A stretch of 34,967 nt of DNA from the NCBI GenBank assembly GCA_026989145.1, contig JALSJU010000003.1, positions 1-34,967 of the forward strand. The letters are read 5' to 3'. Below, piece by piece: positions 30,899-34,967 of this stretch. The translations under genes were made by a program, and so were the position numbers. This DNA is from Thiotrichaceae bacterium. Lineage in GTDB: Bacteria > Pseudomonadota > Gammaproteobacteria > Thiotrichales > Thiotrichaceae. The notes below the pieces were generated by a model. That model did no database searches and had not been told where the DNA came from. It saw nothing but the letters and a program-made list of their open reading frames with translations. Every line of letters starts with the position of its first letter. The first letter of the stretch is position 1.

Positions 30899-32235
30899 TA
30901 TGATTCCTTGTTAACGCGCTTCCAAAAATCCGAAGTAAACTTAGGATCAATAAATGCTTTAAATTCTTCCATCTTAGGGAAATATGCCTTAAAAGCCTGA
31001 CTCGACATGCGTACATCTTTTGCAGGGTAAACTGCACCACCGGCTTTTATCACTAATTCATCTAATTCTGCCGCTAGTTTTAGGGTGGTCTCACCTCGGT
31101 TAGCAAAATCCAATGCTAAACAAATTCCTGGGCGCGGAAAGGATAGCAGACCGGGCGAATCAACATCACCAAACTCTTTCAATACTGCTAAAAAAGAACC
31201 TAAGCCAGATTCAACAATTTTGTTTAAAATCTTCTCCATCGTCGCTTTTTCGGAAAAAGGTACGACAAACTGGTATTGATAAAATCCTTGCTTACCATAA
31301 ATACGATTCCAATCACCCAGCCCATCTAAAGGGTAGAAGTAGGAATCATAATGTTGATAGCTAGTGCCAGCACTCATGGCACTATTTTTATTAAAGTACA
31401 GTGCATTAAACGCTTTAATTGAATAACGGTTGAGTGCTAGCTTGGGAAAATTAAATGGTATTGATAACTTAGGTTCTGCTTGTACGGCTTTATTAGGTTT
31501 TCCTTGTGGCGTGTGGTCAGCATGATCACCAGCCATAAATAAACCACGTGCAAAGTTTTTCCCTGAGGATGCACAATCAATCCATGCTACTGAATAGCGA
31601 TGATTTTTATTGGCGGATTCAGATAAGGCATAAAACTCATCCAAGCCATGAAAGGCGGTTGTTTCTACCTTAATATAAGGTGATTCAATTTTGATTAATT
31701 GAATTTCAGCCCAAGTAATAAAGCCCGTTAAGCCTAAACCTCCGATAGTAGCAGCATAAAAATCTTTATTTTCATCGGGGCTACAAAGCAAGGTATCTCC
31801 ATTTGAACGAAGTAGTTCAAACCCTAGAACATGTCTGCCAAACGTGCCATCTTGGTGATGATTTTTGCCGTGTACATCATTGGCAATAGCACCACCAACA
31901 GTGACAAATTTGGTACCAGGTGTAACCGGTAAAAACCAATTTTTTGGTACAATGACGGCTAGAATATCAGCAAAGGTTACTCCTGCTTCACATTTTAAAA
32001 CACCCGTATTTTCATCAAAATGAATAAAACGATTTAACGAGCGACTATCAACCACCGTACCTTTTACATTCAAGCATGAATCACCATAACTACGGCCATT
32101 TCCGTACGGCAGCAGTGAGCCCGACTTTTCTTTTTCACCTTCATTAGTATCAGGCAGTTTAAAGCCCAACCACTGCGGTCTAACGGCTTTTTGCTCAATC
32201 GGCGGGATAAACGCCCAGCTTCTGTATTTTTTCAT
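30898..32235 (-). CDS. dprE1: DprE1-like FAD-dependent polyprenylphosphoryl-ribose 2'-oxidase
   Basis: 445 residues. The FAD-binding PCMH domain has LLPYGNGRSYGDSCL (about 41-55) and PGTKFVTVGGAIANDVHGKNHHQDGTFG (about 106-133), including His122 in the VHGKNHH motif shared with mycobacterial DprE1. The C-terminal catalytic part has SFPRPGICLALDF and VYPAKDVRMS with Lys406, matching the active-site lysine region. At the position of mycobacterial Cys387 (in PGWNVCVDF, from memory) this protein has Ala374. It would oxidise C2 of polyprenyl-phospho-ribose to the keto sugar. First of the dprE1-dprE2 overlap pair, 6 bases after the HAD-UbiA gene. Confidence 0.88.
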   Translation of the reverse strand: MKKYRSWAFIPPIEQKAVRPQWLGFKLPDTNEGEKEKSGSLLPYGNGRSYGDSCLNVKGTVVDSRSLNRFIHFDENTGVLKCEAGVTFADILAVIVPKNWFLPVTPGTKFVTVGGAIANDVHGKNHHQDGTFGRHVLGFELLRSNGDTLLCSPDENKDFYAATIGGLGLTGFITWAEIQLIKIESPYIKVETTAFHGLDEFYALSESANKNHRYSVAWIDCASSGKNFARGLFMAGDHADHTPQGKPNKAVQAEPKLSIPFNFPKLALNRYSIKAFNALYFNKNSAMSAGTSYQHYDSYFYPLDGLGDWNRIYGKQGFYQYQFVVPFSEKATMEKILNKIVESGLGSFLAVLKEFGDVDSPGLLSFPRPGICLALDFANRGETTLKLAAELDELVIKAGGAVYPAKDVRMSSQAFKAYFPKMEEFKAFIDPKFTSDFWKRVNKES

Positions 32236-32241
32236 GATTAA

Positions 32242-33684
32242 CTAGCCTTGGTATAGCGTAGCGCCGAGCAAAATTGCGCCACACAAAGCTACAATAAACA
32301 GACTGACTTTATCTTTAATTGCAAATACGATCGGGTCTTCGTGCATTTCACCACGGCCTGTTATCAGCCATATACGTCCAATCCAAAAGAGTAACGGCGG
32401 GCAAATCAACCAAAGGATCTCAGGGTGCGCATACATTTGGCGGACTTTTTCACTATCAATATAAAGTGCAACAACCAAGATCGAAATATAACCCGAAGCA
32501 ACTCCCGAAATATTTAACATCGGTAAATCAACCACAGAGTAACCACGCCCTACAGCTTTTTCACGACCTTCTTTACGAATATTATCAACTTCAGAGAAGC
32601 GTTTAGCAAATGCCAAACTTAAAAAGAAAAACATTGAAAATGCCAACAACCAGAACGACCAAGCGGAGCCAATTGCAACAATCCCAGAGATTATTCGTAG
32701 TGAGAACAAGCCTGCTAACATCGTAACATCCAGCATTGCAACACGCTTAAAGTAAAATGAATAGGATAACGTGGCAGCCAAGTAAATCATCAACACCATA
32801 ATCACTGCAGGTGTAAGTTGCGTCATAATTAGCACAAACAGTACGAATAGCACCAACATCATAATGGCGGCTTGTTTGATAGAAATTAAGCCAGAAGCAA
32901 AAGGACGTTTGCGTTTATAAGAATTTAAACGGTCTGATTCCAAGTCCAATAAATCATTAATAATGTAAGTAAATGAAGCGAGAATAGATAAGCCAAAGAA
33001 AGTCAAAATAACGCTAACGAAGGCTTGCCCATCGTTAAAGCGATGATCCAAAAATAATGGAACAAAAACCAAGAGGTTTTTAACCCATTGATGCAAACGC
33101 ATTCCTTTTAAATAATTTTTAATACTTGGCTTATCTAATTTAAACACTTCAACATCATCAAAGGTAGAAGTAACTTGTTTCAAAAAGGCATTATCTTGAG
33201 AAGCCACTGAGACCTTTTTAGCAACTTCCCATACAGGAATGTCAGTTTTTTCATTACCGATATATTCAAAGCCTGTGTCTGCAAATCGTTTTGCGAGATG
33301 ATCGCGTTTATTAGTTCCAGTGAGGTTAATCTGAGCATCTGACGCAATAACCTCATCAAATAAGCCTAGGTATTCCGCAATCGAATCTGCAACTTTTTTA
33401 TTACTGCCCGTTACTAATAATATTTTTCGTTGCGGATCTTGCGCCTTTATATAATCAATAACATCTTGGTTATAAGGCAAGCTTTCAGCCGATAGCTGAA
33501 CGCGCTTGGTAATCTCAGCTTTGAAATGCGCTTTAGATTTCATCAACCATGAGATAGCAATAAGGCAATACAGTGGATTAGTCTTAAACAGTAATAAAAA
33601 TAACTCATATAAAGAGTCCGTTTTTATTAATGTGCCATCTAAATCCACACACAGGGGTATTTTTTTAAGGTTACTGTCTGACAT
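32242..33684 (-). CDS. HAD-phosphatase/UbiA fusion: polyprenyl-phosphate phosphoribosyltransferase with phosphatase domain
   Basis: 480 residues with two domains. Residues about 10-165 form a HAD phosphatase: DLDGTL (Asp14, Asp16), VTGSN (91-95), TNKRDHL (about 124-130) and YIGNEKTD (141-148). Residues about 188-480 form a UbiA prenyltransferase with NDLLDLESD (243-251) and RKRPFASG, plus about nine membrane helices. In mycobacteria separate UbiA (Rv3806c) and phosphatase proteins join PRPP to polyprenyl phosphate and then remove the 5-phosphate; here both activities would be in one chain. The dprE1-like gene follows after 6 bases. A homogentisate or quinone prenyltransferase role is unlikely given this context. 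Confidence 0.87.
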   Translation of the reverse strand: MSDSNLKKIPLCVDLDGTLIKTDSLYELFLLLFKTNPLYCLIAISWLMKSKAHFKAEITKRVQLSAESLPYNQDVIDYIKAQDPQRKILLVTGSNKKVADSIAEYLGLFDEVIASDAQINLTGTNKRDHLAKRFADTGFEYIGNEKTDIPVWEVAKKVSVASQDNAFLKQVTSTFDDVEVFKLDKPSIKNYLKGMRLHQWVKNLLVFVPLFLDHRFNDGQAFVSVILTFFGLSILASFTYIINDLLDLESDRLNSYKRKRPFASGLISIKQAAIMMLVLFVLFVLIMTQLTPAVIMVLMIYLAATLSYSFYFKRVAMLDVTMLAGLFSLRIISGIVAIGSAWSFWLLAFSMFFFLSLAFAKRFSEVDNIRKEGREKAVGRGYSVVDLPMLNISGVASGYISILVVALYIDSEKVRQMYAHPEILWLICPPLLFWIGRIWLITGRGEMHEDPIVFAIKDKVSLFIVALCGAILLGATLYQG

Positions 33685-34004
33685 AATAAATACTTTCTTG
33701 TTTATAAACAGCCGCTTACACTAGCGATCAGCCCAATTATTTTAATAAGTCTACCTATAAAAACAGCTTAAGATAGAAACAGTATTGTATTATGTTGCTT
33801 ATAAATTAACCAATCAAACCTGACGTAAAGCACTTTCTACTCTTTATTCGGTTAATAAGAAAGAAAGTCTAAAGGGTTTTCCCACAAAAGTACTAAAAAA
33901 CTAAGAATAAAGCAGCCATCATCCAAGCCGTATAGTTTCGGTATTAATTTACGCTTTTTTCTATTTCACCCTGCTTTTTATTTATAGACTTGATTCGCAT
34001 CTTA
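33685..34004. other. 320-base intergenic region with a candidate promoter
   Basis: No gene is visible. It holds the leader and likely promoter of the minus-strand donor operon (see separate entry) and the 3' side of hslR. No tRNA, repeat or strong hairpin was found. The sequence is very AT-rich. Confidence 0.6.
33789..33817 (-). promoter_or_regulatory. Candidate promoter of the polyprenyl-arabinose operon
   Basis: On the minus strand TTGATT (33812-33817) and CATAAT (33789-33794) are separated by exactly 17 bp, a fair sigma-70 match. It lies about 105 bases before the HAD-UbiA start codon. Confidence 0.45.
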
Positions 34005-34406
34005 TTAGCGCCCACGCCACTTATTAATTTGGCGACGCTCTTTTTTATTCGGTCGGGAGTCTGATTGATGTACGCTGGCGCTACTCAGCTTTCTTATTTC
34101 ACGTTGTTGTTCGCGCACACGGATACTTTCTTCCGCTTCTAGATAAAGTAGTTGTGCTTCTTTGGCTGAACGACGTTCATCATTTAGCCCAATAACTTCA
34201 ATATGATACTTGTAATTATCACGACTAATATCGAGGAAATCACCAATTTTAACGCTGCGCGATGGCTTAACTCGTGTTTTATTGAGGTGGACTTTACCGC
34301 CACTAATCGCCTCAGTTGCGAGTTTACGGTTTTTAAAAAAACGCGCTGCCCATAGCCATTTGTCTAAGCGAACTGACTCTAACGTTGGTTTTTTATTCTC
34401 GTTCAT
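34005..34406 (-). CDS. hslR: Heat shock protein 15, S4-domain ribosome-rescue RNA-binding protein
   Basis: 133 residues. The S4 domain spans about 10-75: VRLDKWLWAARFFKNRKLA, GGKVHLNKTRVKPSRSVKIGD. The C-terminal Arg/Lys-rich region (RPNKKERRQINKWRGR) is that of Hsp15. Hsp15 binds free 50S subunits still carrying nascent chain. It lies between the donor operon and a copA-like gene, all minus strand, with a 64-base gap from the latter. Confidence 0.93.
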   Translation of the reverse strand: MNENKKPTLESVRLDKWLWAARFFKNRKLATEAISGGKVHLNKTRVKPSRSVKIGDFLDISRDNYKYHIEVIGLNDERRSAKEAQLLYLEAEESIRVREQQREIRKLSSASVHQSDSRPNKKERRQINKWRGR

Positions 34407-34470
34407 GGCTATAGTTTAACCTAAGCCTGATATTCTATAAACGAGTATCCAAACCCAACTTATTCGCAGA

Positions 34471-34967
34471 CTATATACGAGCTTTGCTCAAACGTAGCGC
34501 ATTGGATACAACCGTTACCGAACTCATACTCATTGCGGTTGCCGCAATAATTGGGCTAAGTAAAATACCAAAGAAGGGGTATAAAATGCCTGCTGCAATC
34601 GGGATGCCGATTACATTATAAATAAATGCACCAAATAAGTTTTGCTTGATATTTTTCATAGTGGCAACGGATAAGCCTATGGTTTTACTTACGCCGTCAA
34701 TAGATGGGCGCATTAAAGCGATATCAGCGGCTTCAACGGCGACATCTGTTCCTGTGCCGATTGCGATGCCGACATCTGCTTGTGTTAAAGCAGGTGCATC
34801 GTTGATGCCATCACCGACCATGGCGACGACTTCGCCTTGTGCTTGCAGTTCTTTTATTTTATTGATTTTATCTTCTGGCATGACTTCAGCAAACACATCA
34901 TCAATATTTAAGGATTTGGCTACGGCGTTTGCGGTGGTTTTATTATCACCAGTTAACAACACGGTTT
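34471..34967 (-). CDS. copA: CopA-type copper-translocating P-type ATPase, C-terminal part (5' end outside window)
   Basis: The frame runs to the window edge, giving about 165 C-terminal residues. Motifs: TGDN at the start, PEDKINKI, then the hinge [20 protein letters not shown]. The last membrane helices follow, with the copper-specific [15 protein letters not shown] in the last helix and [10 protein letters not shown] before it. These mark a P1B-1 Cu+ exporter. The N-terminal metal-binding domains and CPC motif lie outside. A second copper-related gene, with the bufferin operon about 14 kb away. Confidence 0.93.
   Translation of the reverse strand, partial: TVLLTGDNKTTANAVAKSLNIDDVFAEVMPEDKINKIKELQAQGEVVAMVGDGINDAPALTQADVGIAIGTGTDVAVEAADIALMRPSIDGVSKTIGLSVATMKNIKQNLFGAFIYNVIGIPIAAGILYPFFGILLSPIIAATAMSMSSVTVVSNALRLSKARI

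Noticed and set aside
1-34967. CRISPR array, tRNA, rRNA or full insertion sequence
   Set aside because: No regularly spaced repeats, tRNA-like clover-leaf segments or transposase frames were seen on either strand.

Overview
The window looks like chromosome of an AT-rich gammaproteobacterium. The evidence is gene order and family type: gltA, the rpoZ-spoT-ridA cluster, hemH, class I fumarase, an LpxL/HtrB-type acyltransferase (so a lipid A-bearing outer membrane), hslR, YcgN/UPF0260 and several lipoproteins. I cannot fix the genus. No rRNA, tRNA, CRISPR array or complete insertion sequence is visible, but there are three transposase-free inverted-repeat elements (MITE-like).

Layout. 1-3496 (minus) is a tight envelope operon: lipoprotein, START-domain protein, PlsC-type acyltransferase, TrhA/hemolysin III, small membrane protein and YcgN (cut by the window edge). 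3576-6184 (plus) holds gltA, a DUF2892 protein and an AmgK-like sugar kinase. 6411-8243 has a SigZ-type ECF sigma factor divergent from a Cys-tailed DUF6428 protein, then a nitroreductase. 8388-12650 is one very large membrane protein that appears to be an internal duplication. 12666-15506 (minus) is hemH, a CinA-type molybdopterin-binding protein and an LpxL-like acyltransferase, all overlapping. 15540-15789 is MITE 1, next to the rpoZ promoter. 15889-18755 is rpoZ-spoT-ridA; the SpoT keeps its hydrolase residues but has lost several synthetase residues. 18870-20911 is a bufferin-type RiPP operon (precursor, DUF692/MbnB-like enzyme, DUF2063 partner) with a terminator between precursor and enzymes. 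20937-22987 has a FeeM-like acyltransferase, a SixA-like phosphatase and a CAP-domain lipoprotein.

23032-24660 is a trpB locus hit twice. MITE 2 lies directly behind the stop codon. MITE 3 is inserted in the 5' end of trpB, cutting off the native start and leaving a chimeric reading frame. Then comes class I fumarase (24826-26343).

26376-33684 (minus) is a polyprenyl-phospho-arabinose type module: a HAD-UbiA fusion (phosphoribosyl transfer plus phosphatase), DprE1-like oxidase, DprE2-like reductase, a small EamA/SMR flippase-like protein and a sugar epimerase. A terminator follows, then an acyltransferase-3 protein and a GT-C-like membrane protein. Together they suggest periplasmic glycan or pilin/LPS decoration with a D-arabinofuranose-like sugar. 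The window ends with hslR and the C-terminus of a CopA-type copper ATPase.

Points most worth a second look are the complete arabinose-donor module in a Gram-negative, the bufferin operon with a lipobox-bearing precursor, the MITE-split trpB, the synthetase-degenerate SpoT and the duplicated 1,420-residue membrane protein.
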